Source: Fredinandcohnia humi (lineage in GTDB: Bacteria; Bacillota; Bacilli; Bacillales; Bacillaceae_L). From it: DNA of 64,000 nt. Below the pieces are notes generated by a model that worked only from the letters and a program-made list of their open reading frames with translations, was not told the DNA's origin and did no database searches. The position numbers and the translations under genes are program-made. The stretch spans positions 572,409 to 636,408 of the forward strand of contig NZ_LMBW01000001.1 in assembly GCF_001439915.1 (NCBI RefSeq). The letters are read 5' to 3'. Positions 44,452 through 53,414 of the stretch are shown piece by piece (positions within the stretch are counted from its first letter, which is position 1; every line of letters begins with the position of its first letter).

Positions 44452-45336
44452 ATGGATAAAATACAACTTCTTGATTTAAAAGTAGACTATATGTTCAAAC
44501 AATTATTTGGACAACCAAGTCGAAAAAAAATTACAATTGCTTTTTTAAATGACTTATTAGGCAGATATGGACAGGATCGCATTATTGATCTTTCATATGA
44601 TAATACGGATTTAGTAAAAGATACCGCCGAGGGAAAATCCTCAAGACTTGATCTCCTCGTAACAACTTCGAAAGGTGAAAAAATAAACGTTGAGATTCAA
44701 CTTGCAAATCCATATAATATGCCCCAACGCATGTTGTTTTATTGGGGTAAAATATTTACCGCATCACTCCAAGAAAAAGAATCTTACGAAGAACTTCCTG
44801 TGACGATTGTTATCTCCATTTTGAATTACTCTCTTTTTAAACAAGAAACCGATTCATTCCACTCCAAATTCCAAGTTCTTGAGACAACAAAATATTTTCC
44901 TTTTAGCGATAGATTGGAGTTTCATTCATTAGATTTAAAGCAATTCATGGTACAATGGAAGAAATATCGCAGGCGATGGAATACGGATACAAAAGCTGTT
45001 CCTTGGCTATTATTGTTAACGGCAGCAGATAATCAAAAGGAAACAGTCGATACTGAAATTCTTGATGAATTGGAGGAATGGGCGATGAATTACGAAGAGG
45101 TAAAAACAGCCCTTATAGAATGGGAAAAACTAAGCGTCAACAACGAAAATCGGGCGGAATATGAATGGAGATTAAAGGAATTGCGAGACCAATTGAGTAG
45201 GTTAAAGGGAGCTAAAAAAGAAGCAGTGTCTAAGGTAGCTAAGGAAATGTTACTAGATGGAGTAAATGTAGAAACGATATCGAAATATACCAAACTCTCA
45301 TTAAGTGAAGTGGAAAAGCTAAAAAGTGAAATTTAG
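44452..45336 (+). CDS. Rpn-family recombination-promoting nuclease (PD-(D/E)XK transposase-like)
   Basis: 294 aa. The PD-(D/E)XK nuclease core is visible: KVDYMFKQLFGQPSRKKITIAFLNDLL at the N-terminus, then SSRLDLLVTTSKGEKINVEIQLANPYNMPQRMLFYWGKIF carrying the D...ExQ catalytic series. The C-terminal tail is a charged coiled-coil region. Relatives (RpnA-E of E. coli) cut DNA and promote RecA-independent recombination, and they often exist as multi-copy variable families. A partial, frameshifted paralogue lies 0.9 kb downstream. AAAGAAAGGA precedes the ATG. Confidence 0.88.
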   Translation: MDKIQLLDLKVDYMFKQLFGQPSRKKITIAFLNDLLGRYGQDRIIDLSYDNTDLVKDTAEGKSSRLDLLVTTSKGEKINVEIQLANPYNMPQRMLFYWGKIFTASLQEKESYEELPVTIVISILNYSLFKQETDSFHSKFQVLETTKYFPFSDRLEFHSLDLKQFMVQWKKYRRRWNTDTKAVPWLLLLTAADNQKETVDTEILDELEEWAMNYEEVKTALIEWEKLSVNNENRAEYEWRLKELRDQLSRLKGAKKEAVSKVAKEMLLDGVNVETISKYTKLSLSEVEKLKSEI

Positions 45337-45440
45337 ACATTTGGTTGGTAATCAGTAAATTAAGAATATCCAATTGAGGGATATACGATGTACTACTTAT
45401 TTACTTTAATTCAAGCGAAAAAAATATAATATGGAGTAAA

Positions 45441-45472
45441 TGATCACCTGTCCTTTGGGGCAGGTGATTTTC
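45441..45472 (+). terminator. Terminator after the Rpn gene
   Basis: ATCACCTG and CAGGTGAT pair around a 10-base loop, followed by TTTTC. Confidence 0.75.
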
Positions 45473-45487
45473 AGTATACAAAAATAT

Positions 45488-45511
45488 GACCCCCAACGGT
45501 TGTTGGGGGAA
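45488..45511 (-). terminator. Terminator for the AhpD-like gene
   Basis: CCCCCAAC and GTTGGGGG form a perfect stem with loop GGTT. The minus-strand T tract is weak (TCATATTTTTG). Confidence 0.6.
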
Positions 45512-45523
45512 CTTAAAACCCAG

Positions 45524-46177
45524 TTATTCTTCATAGCTTTGTATTAGATTTGCTAAATGGGCATAAGCACCGCCTGCCCGAAGTGCGGCAGTTACCAGAA
45601 TTGCTTCCGCAAGCTCTTCACTCGTCGCCCCAAGCTTTGTTGCATTTTTTGAATGAACGTCAATGCAATATGGGCATTGTGTTGCGTTTGCAACTGCTAC
45701 AGCGATGATTTCTTTAAACTTACTACTTAGTTTTCCTTCTTTAGTTGCTGTAGCACTAAATGCACCATATGCTTTGAAACCATCTGGGGCAAACTTACCT
45801 AATTGTCCTAGATGTTTTAAATTAGAGCGGGCATAAAGTGTATCTGGTGCATCTTTAGTATTGGCATTATGAACATGTGTACTATGGGTTATAGCTCCGC
45901 CAGCTTCAACTGCAGCTGTAACAAACACTGCTTCAGTTAATTCTTCTAATGATGCACCAGCTTTTTTCGCCCCTTTTGTGTGTGCATCAATACAATAAGG
46001 ACATTCTGTAACATGTGCAATCGCAACTGCAATTATTTCCTTTTCCTTCTTAGACAAGGCTCCTTCTTTCATAACTGCCATATCAAACGCATTCATCGCT
46101 TTTAACTGTTCTGGCGCAAGATCCTTAATTTTCGCGAAATGTTTTACATTTTCTTTCGGATAAAAGCTAGTGGACAT
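45524..46177 (-). CDS. AhpD/carboxymuconolactone decarboxylase-like protein with two CMD domains
   Basis: 217 aa made of two homologous halves, each with the redox motif CPYCIDxH (TECPYCIDAHTKGAKKAGASLEELTEA and TQCPYCIDVHSKNATKLGATSEELAEA). Such proteins act as thiol peroxidase-like or peroxiredoxin-reducing enzymes. The ATG at 46177 has AAAGGGGG upstream; an upstream ATG 18 codons away lies inside the neighbouring Rpn fragment. The internal duplication replaces the usual dimer of single-domain subunits. It lies between an intact and a broken Rpn gene. Confidence 0.85.
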   Translation of the reverse strand: MSTSFYPKENVKHFAKIKDLAPEQLKAMNAFDMAVMKEGALSKKEKEIIAVAIAHVTECPYCIDAHTKGAKKAGASLEELTEAVFVTAAVEAGGAITHSTHVHNANTKDAPDTLYARSNLKHLGQLGKFAPDGFKAYGAFSATATKEGKLSSKFKEIIAVAVANATQCPYCIDVHSKNATKLGATSEELAEAILVTAALRAGGAYAHLANLIQSYEE

Positions 46178-46237
46178 ACGAAAACCCCCTTTAAGATTAA
46201 AGTTAGTTTTTCCACCTGCTTCGAAATGCATTCAGAA

Positions 46238-46720
46238 AAGGTCCAGTGATAGACTTGAATTTCACGTATTAGATTTAAAACAATTCATAATACAATGGAA
46301 GAAATACCGAAGATGATGGAAAGCGGATACAAAAGCTCTACCTTGGCTATTACTGTTATCAGCGGCAGACAATCAAAAGGATAAGTTGATTCTGAAATAC
46401 TACACGAATTGGAGGAGTGGGCGATGAATTACGAGGAAGTAAAAACAGCCCTAAGGGAATGGGAAAAATTAAGCGTCAACAGAGAAAATCGAGCGGAATA
46501 TGAATGGCGTTTGAAGGAAATGCGGGACCAATTAAATGGGCTTAAGGGTGCAAGAAAAGAAGGTATTGATGAGGGGATTAAACTTGGAATGGAAAAAGGA
46601 ATTCATAAGGTTGCAAATAAAATGATTAAACAAGGTATCGACGATAAGAGGATTTCAGAATTGACAGATTTATCAACAGAGGAAATTTTCGAACTAAAAA
46701 AACGTAATGTCACATTATGA
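46238..46720 (+). pseudogene. Truncated, frameshifted Rpn-family nuclease fragment
   Basis: This stretch is similar to the 3' half of the Rpn gene at 44452 (from its base of about 44900 onward), matching words such as GATTTAAAACAATTCAT and TACAATGGAAGAAATA. The nuclease domain is missing. One base has been lost near 46382 (AAAGGATAAG against AAAGGAAACAG), so only the C-terminal coiled-coil part is open (from 46409, reading MEEWAMNYEEVKTALREWEKLSVN). The tail diverges from the intact copy (KLGMEKGIHKVANKMIKQGIDD) and looks like a different family member. Probably a dead duplicate. Confidence 0.8.
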
Positions 46721-46721
46721 T

Positions 46722-46751
46722 CCACCTGTCTTTTGAGCGGGTGGTTTTTTA
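46722..46751 (+). terminator. Terminator after the Rpn fragment
   Basis: CCACCTG and CGGGTGG pair, followed by T6. Confidence 0.7.
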
Positions 46752-46826
46752 TTCAAGATCAAATTTAAGAAATATCACAGATTTCTTGATGATGCGGAAA
46801 GCAACGGAAAAAATAGATGGAAACCC

Positions 46827-47055
46827 CCTTCATAGTCATGATGAGAAGGAAAACTGTGTCGTAAAGTAATGGAAACCCTCTTCATAAGCCCGATGAAGTC
46901 CCGAACGGCGGCGAGGAGTAGTCGGAATGTCCTTCATAAGCCCGATGAAGTCCTGAACGAAACATAGTTACCCTCAAAAAGGCCTTCATACCTCCGATGA
47001 AGTCCTGAACGAAATTGTTGTTACCCTCAAAAACTTCTTCATGATCACTTCTTCA
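46827..47055. repeat. Tandem repeat array 3, 52-bp period, four units plus a partial
   Basis: Units beginning CCTTCAT or TCTTCAT start at 46827, 46879, 46931 and 46983 (exact 52-base steps); a partial fifth starts at 47036. Most units hold a hairpin, CTTCAT ... ATGAAG. The rest (TCCTGAACGAAA, TTACCCTCAAAA) is conserved mainly between units 3 and 4. No gene is present in 46752-47166. Confidence 0.9.
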
Positions 47056-47166
47056 TGAGCCTAATTGAATTTTATCTTACACCATTAATTTCCCTTCCAT
47101 GTATGATACCTAAATTACTGGAAAACCTAATGGCAAAATTACTTATTTAGGAAATGAGGGTTTATT

Positions 47167-48732
47167 GTGGCAAATGAGAAAAAGCTTCCAGAGGCACCTG
47201 AGCCGTTATGGAGGGTCGATGTGGATATTCCAGAATTTCCTTCGCTTGAGGAAGATCTTGAAGTAGATGTGGTGGTTGTAGGTGGGGGGATTGCCGGTCT
47301 AACCTCTGCGTATGTCTTAGTAAACGAGGGACTCAAGGTAGCCGTATTAGAAGCGGATAAATTGCTTAATGGGACATCAGGGCATACTACTGCTAAGGTG
47401 ACTGCACAGCACGGGCTTATTTATGATGAATTTATCCAAAATTTCGGGAAAACGACAGCAAGACTTTATTATGAAGCGAACACTGACGCCATTCAATTTG
47501 TCCAAAAAACAGTGGAAGAGCACCAGATTGATTGTGATTTTAGCAAACAGGATGCGATCATTTATTCTACAACAGATGAGTACAAACAGAAGCTAGAAAA
47601 CGAAGCACAAGCCTATGAAAAAATAGGAATAGATGGCGGACTTGTAGACAGTATACCTTTTAAAATTGACACGAAAAACGCACTTGTCATGAAAAATCAG
47701 GCCCAGTTTCATCCGGTAAAATATTTGGCCCATCTTGTGAAACTCATTAAAGAAAAAGGTGGACTCATTTTTGAACATACAGTGGCTGTGAATGTTGAAA
47801 CAGGGGAAAGGCCGACCGTATTAACACGAGAAGACAACCGAGTTAAAGCCGGTTTCGTCCTAGCTTGTTCTCATTTCCCATTTTATGAAGGCACGGGTCT
47901 ATATTCTGCAAGAATGAAAGCGACACGTTCATACATCATCGCTACTAAAGTGAAGGAAAGTTACCCAGGTGGGATGTACATAAGTGCAGATAAGCCGACG
48001 CGTTCACTGCGATCAACCAAACACAATGGTGATGAATACGTGTTGGTTGTTGGTGGCAGCCACCAAACGGGTGTACGAAAAGACACTATGGAAGAATACG
48101 ATGCATTAGGCACGTTTGGAGAACAAGTATTTGAATTAGAAGATATTAATTACCGTTGGTCGGCGCAAGATCTCCAAACATTGGACAAAATCCCATATAT
48201 CGGGGAACTCACAACAGGAGAACCGAATATCTTGGTTGCAACAGGATTTCGTAAATGGGGGATGACAAACGGTACAGCAGCTGGCTTGTTATTTAGGGAT
48301 ATTATCCTAAAACGAAATAACCCATATCGCGACCTGTATTCACCTGCTCGATTCTATGCACATCCGTCTTTGAAAAATTTCTTTGTTAACAATGCGAAAG
48401 TCGTTAAGCATTTAATCCAAGGCAAAATGGAAATCCCACAAAAAAATGTGGCCGACATTCCGAATGGGGAAGGTGCGGTGATTTCGATTGACGGACATCG
48501 AAAAGGCGCCTATAAAGATGAGAATGGTAAGCTCTACGTTGTAGACACAACATGTACCCATGTTGGCTGTGAAGTTCATTGGAACAATGGGGAAAAATCA
48601 TGGGACTGCCCTTGTCATGGATCACGCTTTTCTTATACAGGCGAAGTTTTAGAAGGTCCGGCGGAAAAGCCATTGCAACAATACGACTATACGATGCTGG
48701 ATAACCTCACATCAGAGGATTCCGGATATTAA
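47167..48732 (+). CDS. FAD-dependent oxidoreductase with C-terminal Rieske domain (YhfW-like)
   Basis: 521 aa. The N-terminal DAO-type FAD domain has VDVVVVGGGIAGLTSAYVLVNEGLKVAVLEAD and SGHTTAKVTAQHGLIYDEF. FAD-binding closes at ILVATGFRKWGMTNGTAAG. From about 430 a Rieske 2Fe-2S domain follows, with its ligands in CTHVGC and CPCHGSRF. This fusion is known in bacilli (B. subtilis YhfW), but its substrate is not established. The start is GTG 47167 with a TGAGGG-type site. It is downstream of tandem array 3, with no terminator between. Confidence 0.9.
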   Translation: MANEKKLPEAPEPLWRVDVDIPEFPSLEEDLEVDVVVVGGGIAGLTSAYVLVNEGLKVAVLEADKLLNGTSGHTTAKVTAQHGLIYDEFIQNFGKTTARLYYEANTDAIQFVQKTVEEHQIDCDFSKQDAIIYSTTDEYKQKLENEAQAYEKIGIDGGLVDSIPFKIDTKNALVMKNQAQFHPVKYLAHLVKLIKEKGGLIFEHTVAVNVETGERPTVLTREDNRVKAGFVLACSHFPFYEGTGLYSARMKATRSYIIATKVKESYPGGMYISADKPTRSLRSTKHNGDEYVLVVGGSHQTGVRKDTMEEYDALGTFGEQVFELEDINYRWSAQDLQTLDKIPYIGELTTGEPNILVATGFRKWGMTNGTAAGLLFRDIILKRNNPYRDLYSPARFYAHPSLKNFFVNNAKVVKHLIQGKMEIPQKNVADIPNGEGAVISIDGHRKGAYKDENGKLYVVDTTCTHVGCEVHWNNGEKSWDCPCHGSRFSYTGEVLEGPAEKPLQQYDYTMLDNLTSEDSGY

Positions 48733-48977
48733 ATTTAAAATTGAAACCAATGGAGAAGCCTTGAATTTAAAGGCTTCTTTCCACGTTATAGGTCATTGTA
48801 AAAAATAAAAAAATTTTCCTGCCCAAATAACATTGCTATTTTCTTTTATATCTGTTATTCTAAGGAAGAATTATTTTTGTTCGCTTCAGATTAAGAAATA
48901 CTTTTGTTTTTCGTCTAAGGTATTTGAACAAGGATAGTAACATTTGTGTGGATCGTCACACTAGGAGGCAATTTAAC

Positions 48978-49178
48978 ATGGAACAAGGTAAAGTTAAGTG
49001 GTTTAACGCAGAAAAAGGTTTTGGATTCATCGAGCGCGAAGGTGGAGACGATGTATTCGTACATTTCTCAGCAATCCAAGGCGACGGCTTCAAATCTTTA
49101 GACGAAGGTCAAAGTGTAACATTTGATGTAGAACAAGGACAACGTGGTCCTCAAGCATCTAACGTTCGTAAAGCTTAA
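48978..49178 (+). CDS. Cold-shock protein (CspA family)
   Basis: A 66-aa single-stranded nucleic-acid chaperone of the OB fold. RNP1 (KGFGFIE) and RNP2 (VFVHFSAIQ) are intact; the start is [22 protein letters not shown]. The ATG at 48978 follows CTAGGAGGC; the open frame upstream is leader. The 5' region (48850-48977) is long, as in cold-regulated csp genes. The sequence is close to B. subtilis CspD/CspC. Confidence 0.95.
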   Translation: MEQGKVKWFNAEKGFGFIEREGGDDVFVHFSAIQGDGFKSLDEGQSVTFDVEQGQRGPQASNVRKA

Positions 49179-49197
49179 TAAGAACCATCGCTAATAA

Positions 49198-49231
49198 AAG
49201 GGTGTACCGATTTCGGTATACCTTTTTTTTT
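49198..49231 (+). terminator. Terminator after csp
   Basis: GGTGTACCG and CGGTATACC pair around ATTT, followed by T9. Confidence 0.9.
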
Positions 49232-49297
49232 ATGTTGAAAATCTAGCCGTTTTTCCAGTTTTACAAGTAAGGAAGCAGGGACACTCATGAATCCCTG

Positions 49298-49582
49298 CTA
49301 TTCCATTTTCCTTAAAATGACCGACTGTGTAGGGGCCATTCTTGCTCCTGCCATAATAGTCAGTTCATATTTAACCCCATCAATCAGGAGTTCGGCGACT
49401 TTGGTGCTTGTTACATGTTTAACAATGGAGAGAGTCTCTACCTTTTTACCTTCCTGTTTGAGATAGTCAACAACTGCATCGTGGAACTTTTCTGGTTCTT
49501 TGTACCATTCGAACCAATCGTCTAACTCAAATCGAATCACATTGCCACGCTCAACAAATGATTTTGCAAACGTTTTAAACAT
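49298..49582 (-). CDS. Hypothetical protein, 94 aa
   Basis: A small soluble protein (MFKTFAKSFVERGNVIRFELDDWFEWYKEPEKFHDAVVDYLKQ, then VAELLIDGVKYELTIMAGARMAPTQSVILRKME). TGGGAGA lies before the ATG. Alternating strands at the C-terminus suggest a mixed alpha/beta fold. No motif was recognised. Single gene between the csp terminator and the divergent deacetylase gene. Confidence 0.65.
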   Translation of the reverse strand: MFKTFAKSFVERGNVIRFELDDWFEWYKEPEKFHDAVVDYLKQEGKKVETLSIVKHVTSTKVAELLIDGVKYELTIMAGARMAPTQSVILRKME

Positions 49583-49668
49583 AAAAAATCTCCCATTCCA
49601 AATACTGGTTTCTATTATGTATTTACTTTTAATATAATAGAATTTGAAATAAATGAAAAGGAAAGTAA

Positions 49669-50370
49669 ATGATGAAAAGAAAATTAGTAGTTAGTGGTAT
49701 TGTGATTGTAATTATTATTCTTATGTTATTAGGAACGTATAACTTAATGAATTCACGGTCATTCCAATTATTTGGTGGGCTCACACAGCAGGTTGAAACA
49801 GATCAAAAGGTGGTTGCACTGACTTTTGATGATGGTCCTACCGAGAATGTGAATGAAATCCTACCGCTATTGGATAAATATTATGTAAAAGCAACGTTCT
49901 TCTTAATTGGACAAGATATCGAGAAATATCCAGAAGAAGCAAAAAAAATCGTGGAAGCGGGGCATCAGGTTGGAAATCACACATATTCCCATAACCGAAT
50001 GGTCTTCAAGTCAGTTTCTTATATTAAGGAAGAAATCGAAAAAACGGATCAGATCATTCGCGACGCAGCGTACGTTGGTGAAATCGACTTCCGTCCACCA
50101 AATGGGAAAAAGCTGGTGGGGTTACCTTATTACCTAAACAAGCAAAACAAAGACACCATCACCTGGAATATCGAGCCGGATAGCTATTATACAACACCTG
50201 TGGATAAAATTAATTATGTGAAAGAAAACATTGCACCTGGATCCATCATTTTGATGCATCCAATGTACGATGAGATAGATCACGTATTAGTAGAAATCGA
50301 AGGAATCATAAAAGTGCTGGTAGATGAGGGCTACTCGTTTGTGACCGTTAATGAACTTCAAGAGTTGTAG
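49669..50370 (+). CDS. Polysaccharide deacetylase (NodB-type, peptidoglycan or chitin deacetylase-like)
   Basis: 233 aa with an N-terminal membrane anchor or signal (VVSGIVIVIIILMLLGTYNLM). NodB motifs are present: VVALTFDDGPTENV (first Asp pair), HQVGNHTYSHNRM (zinc histidines) and DFRPPNGKK in place of the usual FRPPYG. The C-terminal ILMHP replaces the common LLHD. AAAGGAAAG precedes the ATG-ATG start. It would act on cell-wall glycans outside the membrane. Monocistronic. Confidence 0.88.
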   Translation: MMKRKLVVSGIVIVIIILMLLGTYNLMNSRSFQLFGGLTQQVETDQKVVALTFDDGPTENVNEILPLLDKYYVKATFFLIGQDIEKYPEEAKKIVEAGHQVGNHTYSHNRMVFKSVSYIKEEIEKTDQIIRDAAYVGEIDFRPPNGKKLVGLPYYLNKQNKDTITWNIEPDSYYTTPVDKINYVKENIAPGSIILMHPMYDEIDHVLVEIEGIIKVLVDEGYSFVTVNELQEL

Positions 50371-50398
50371 TTTCGGTTTGGTAAACCGATTCAGATAA

Positions 50399-50427
50399 AA
50401 AAAAGAACCATATAATTGGTTCTTTTT
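50399..50427. terminator. Convergent terminator
   Basis: AAAAGAACCA and TGGTTCTTTT pair around TATAAT. A smaller hairpin, CGGTTT/AAACCG, lies just upstream at 50374-50388. Confidence 0.85.
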
Positions 50428-50434
50428 CCGTTCT

Positions 50435-50629
50435 TTAGACACCCATTTTTCTGCGGGTATTGCTTGGCTTTTTCGTTTGTTGGCTTTTCATTTTTTTAGT
50501 TGAAAGGTCAGCATTCATTTTTCCTTTACCTGAATCAGACTGTTTCTTTTTGTTTTCAAGCTGCTGTTTCATTGCTTCTTGCAGGCTGATTTTCTTTTTT
50601 GGTGCTTCGGATTGATTGTTCTCGGTCAT
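50435..50629 (-). CDS. Small, highly charged basic protein, 64 aa
   Basis: Lysine-, glutamine- and serine-rich, with no hydrophobic core (MTENNQSEAPKKKISLQEAMKQQLENKKKQSDSG), so probably largely disordered or nucleic-acid binding. An excellent AAGGAGG site precedes the ATG. It ends beside a convergent terminator. Function unknown. Confidence 0.65.
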   Translation of the reverse strand: MTENNQSEAPKKKISLQEAMKQQLENKKKQSDSGKGKMNADLSTKKMKSQQTKKPSNTRRKMGV

Positions 50630-50748
50630 AGAAATTCCTCCTTATTGAATACGATAGTTAGTTCAGTATAATCTATTTTCGCTTAATATGAAAGAAGGGA
50701 CTAAAACTTACGAAGGCTAAGTATAGGGAAAAGTGGGTGAACAAATCG

Positions 50749-50786
50749 AGGCGCATCCTTTAATAGGGGACGCGCCTGTTTTTTTA
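50749..50786 (+). terminator. Hairpin with T7 on the plus strand
   Basis: AGGCGC and GCGCCT pair, with inner TCC/GGG, followed by GTTTTTTT. It lies downstream of the minus-strand aldehyde dehydrogenase gene; its T-run is on the plus strand, so orientation is unclear. Confidence 0.45.
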
Positions 50787-50790
50787 AAAG

Positions 50791-52275
50791 TTAAAAAGGG
50801 TATTGCCGATCCTTCGTTTGAACAGAAACCCATTTTGTGATGGTGAATTCCTCAACGACCCAAGGATTACCGAATCTACCTAAACCACTTGCTTTATTAC
50901 CACCGAATGGGATGTTAGGTGAATCATTTACTGTTTGGTCATTCAGATGTGTCATGCCACTGTCAATTTGTAAGGCTAATTCCTCTCCGCGAGCAAGATC
51001 ACTTGTGAATATCGCTGAGCTTAGTCCGTATTCGGTTTCATTTGCTATTTCGATTGCCTCTTCATCTGTTTCAGCCTTAATGATTGTGGCGATTGGGGCA
51101 AATAATTCAGTTTGCGCAAGTTTGCTAGAGCGATTGACATCAGTAAATACATAAGGCGTTAATACGTTGCCGATACGCTGACCTTCTAGTACTAAGGTAG
51201 CTCCATCTTTTTTAGCATCTTCAATATAGGAAATAGCTTTTTCAAGCTGTCGTTCGTTAATGAGTGGTCCAATAATGGTTTTCGGATCACGTTGATCCCC
51301 ATAAGGAACAGCTTTAGCTCTTGCAACAAATTTTTCAACAAATTCATCATAAACATCCTGATGGACAATCATGCGGTTGATGATCATACAAATTTGTCCC
51401 TGGTGAATAAACTTTCCGAATATGGCAGCATTGACCGCTTGATCAACATCAGCATCAGAAAGCACAACAAAAGGACTGTTTCCGCCTAATTCAAGGGCAA
51501 CCCGCTTTAACTGCTGTCCCGCAATTCCACCAATATGTCGACCTACTGCAGATGAACCCGTAAAGCTAATTAGTTTAGCATGCTTATTTGTTAGCATGGC
51601 ATCGCCAATTTCATTAATATCAGTCAACACAACATTTAATACACCTTTAGGAAGTCCAGCATGTTCAAACGCTTTGGCAATAATGGAACCGCCTGAAAGC
51701 CCAACCTGAATATCTGGTTTGTGAACAACACTGTTACCGAGTGCAATCGCAGGTACAATCGCCCTCATTGATAGATTCAGAGGGAAGTTAAACGGTGAAA
51801 TAGAGGAAATCACCCCTAATGGTAACCTGTAGATATGGTTAAGCTTTTCCGCTGAACCTGGAATTTCTTTTACCTTGTAGATTTCATCCGCATATTTAAT
51901 CGATTCCTCTATTAATTCCAATGCAAGGTGTAACTCTATATTGCTTTTTAGAATACTTCCACCTGTTTCTAGATTCAGGATTTCTACGATTTCATCGCGA
52001 TTATTCTTTAGGAAATCTGCGGCCTTTTGAAGAACCTCTCTACGTTGTTCAACAGTGGATGTAGCCCATTCTCTTTGAGCGTTTCTGGCGATTTCAAATG
52101 TCTCTTCCACCTGGCTTTTCGTCGCCAATTTGACTGTTGTAATAACGGAACGATCAAAAGGATTTAAGATATCATATGTCTGGTCGCTTTTGCCTTCTAC
52201 CCACTCACCGTTAATAAAGCTTTTACTTGATTCCGCGTTGATTAGACTATTCGTGATTTCTTTAAATTGCTGCAT
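50791..52275 (-). CDS. Aldehyde dehydrogenase (YfmT-like, benzaldehyde/vanillin type)
   Basis: 494 aa. NAD-dependent fold with ISPFNFPLNLSMRAIVPAIALGNSVVHKPD, the SFTGSSAVGRHIG nucleotide loop, the general-base glutamate in RVALELGGNSPFVVL and the catalytic cysteine in FIHQGQICMIINRM. The C-terminal FGGNKASGLGRFG is conserved. It groups by eye with B. subtilis YfmT, described as a vanillin dehydrogenase; real substrate unknown. AAAGGGG precedes the ATG. Single gene. Confidence 0.87.
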   Translation of the reverse strand: MQQFKEITNSLINAESSKSFINGEWVEGKSDQTYDILNPFDRSVITTVKLATKSQVEETFEIARNAQREWATSTVEQRREVLQKAADFLKNNRDEIVEILNLETGGSILKSNIELHLALELIEESIKYADEIYKVKEIPGSAEKLNHIYRLPLGVISSISPFNFPLNLSMRAIVPAIALGNSVVHKPDIQVGLSGGSIIAKAFEHAGLPKGVLNVVLTDINEIGDAMLTNKHAKLISFTGSSAVGRHIGGIAGQQLKRVALELGGNSPFVVLSDADVDQAVNAAIFGKFIHQGQICMIINRMIVHQDVYDEFVEKFVARAKAVPYGDQRDPKTIIGPLINERQLEKAISYIEDAKKDGATLVLEGQRIGNVLTPYVFTDVNRSSKLAQTELFAPIATIIKAETDEEAIEIANETEYGLSSAIFTSDLARGEELALQIDSGMTHLNDQTVNDSPNIPFGGNKASGLGRFGNPWVVEEFTITKWVSVQTKDRQYPF

Positions 52276-52416
52276 GTAAAAAACCCCTTTCTTATAGGAA
52301 TGTCAGCGTTTACACACTTCATTAAAGCAAGTATAGCAACTACACAAAAAAGAAAAAGACTGTTGTTTCTCTATACGGAACACGGTGAAAACTTTTAATG
52401 ATGGATGTAACAAAAC

Positions 52417-53325
52417 CTATTCTTGCCTTTTCTTTTTTCTGAGGACGAACCACACAATTAAAATAACGACGATTGGAATAATGACCGGTGATAATCCAAC
52501 AATAATGACGACTACCCCCGATAAAACGGATATAATTCCGTTAATTGTATCGACGAATAGACTTTTTGCTTTTTGCCATGTATTTAAGGAGCTGTTGTCC
52601 TTGAAGGAATCAATTTTAACCAATTGCTCTTCTAGATGAATCGTAACAGTTGAATAGTCAACATTATTTTGTAAAAAGTTCATTCTTCCTAAAATTTGTT
52701 CTTTCTCTTCTTGGACCTTTGCAAGATCATTTGATATTTTTAAAAGGTCCTCTGTTTTCTCGGCTTGATCCATTAAGGTTAGCAGCCTTTTTTCAACTGC
52801 TTCTTTTGCCTTTAATCGTGACTCAAGGTCCACAAATTCCTCTGTTACATCGTTGCCCGATATATTTTTCTCAATTACTTTTATACTGTTTTTTTCTATA
52901 TCTTTTATATAGGATTGGAAATGTGACTGCGGTATTTTAATAATAATGGTGCCATTAATCGATTCCGTTCCATTATCATATGTCGAAGATTCCACCACAT
53001 AGCCACCAAGCTTAATTGCATTTTGTTGAATTTCCGCTTCCACTGAACGAAATTCTTTTACCTGTATGGACAGATTTGCATTATAAATGAACATGCGGTC
53101 TTTTTTAATGATACCGCTTCCATTATTACTTACGTTATTTTCAGAATCAGCAGCTGTTTGAGTATCCATCATTTCTTCTTCGCTTCCACTTTGCGGATAC
53201 ATTTCTGGACGCGGAGCTTCCATAGGTGCGCGATCCGCTTTGCTCTCTGAGCTTTGGCTACTGCATCCAGTTAGTAATAATAGGAGCAATACGAGCAATT
53301 TTAAGAAAAGATTGCCTCTTCTCAT
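52417..53325 (-). CDS. DUF4349 lipoprotein
   Basis: 302 aa. The N-terminus has a lipoprotein signal (LLVLLLLLLTGCSS, lipobox cysteine about 21). A disordered linker precedes the DUF4349 region (MFIYNANLSIQVKEFRSVEAEIQQNAIKLGGYVVESSTY ... IKIPQSHFQSYIKDI), with a coiled coil (KAKEAVEKRLLTLMDQAEKTEDLLKISNDLAKVQEEKEQILGRMNFL). A C-terminal membrane helix (VLSGVVVIIVGLSPVIIPIVVILIVWFVL) with a KKKR tail closes it. Thus both ends are held in the membrane and the middle is outside. Function unknown; the family is common in bacilli. Confidence 0.88.
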   Translation of the reverse strand: MRRGNLFLKLLVLLLLLLTGCSSQSSESKADRAPMEAPRPEMYPQSGSEEEMMDTQTAADSENNVSNNGSGIIKKDRMFIYNANLSIQVKEFRSVEAEIQQNAIKLGGYVVESSTYDNGTESINGTIIIKIPQSHFQSYIKDIEKNSIKVIEKNISGNDVTEEFVDLESRLKAKEAVEKRLLTLMDQAEKTEDLLKISNDLAKVQEEKEQILGRMNFLQNNVDYSTVTIHLEEQLVKIDSFKDNSSLNTWQKAKSLFVDTINGIISVLSGVVVIIVGLSPVIIPIVVILIVWFVLRKKKRQE

Positions 53326-53414
53326 TCATTTTCCCCCTTAGGTCTTTACCTATTAGACGGATAATGAAAAAAATTGTTACATTTTGATTTCAGATTGAGT
53401 TCAAGAAAATATGT

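Noticed and set aside
44336-44480. Short plus-strand frame (starting MWWVDFFEEKK) upstream of and overlapping the Rpn start
   Set aside because: No ribosome binding site and it overlaps a well-supported start in another phase.
44452-45336. Rpn gene as an insertion-sequence transposase
   Set aside because: No terminal inverted repeats or target duplication were seen; the family is annotated as transposase-like but acts as a nuclease.
21604-47055. 52-bp arrays as CRISPR
   Set aside because: The whole unit repeats, with no unique spacers between constant repeats, and no cas gene is in the window.
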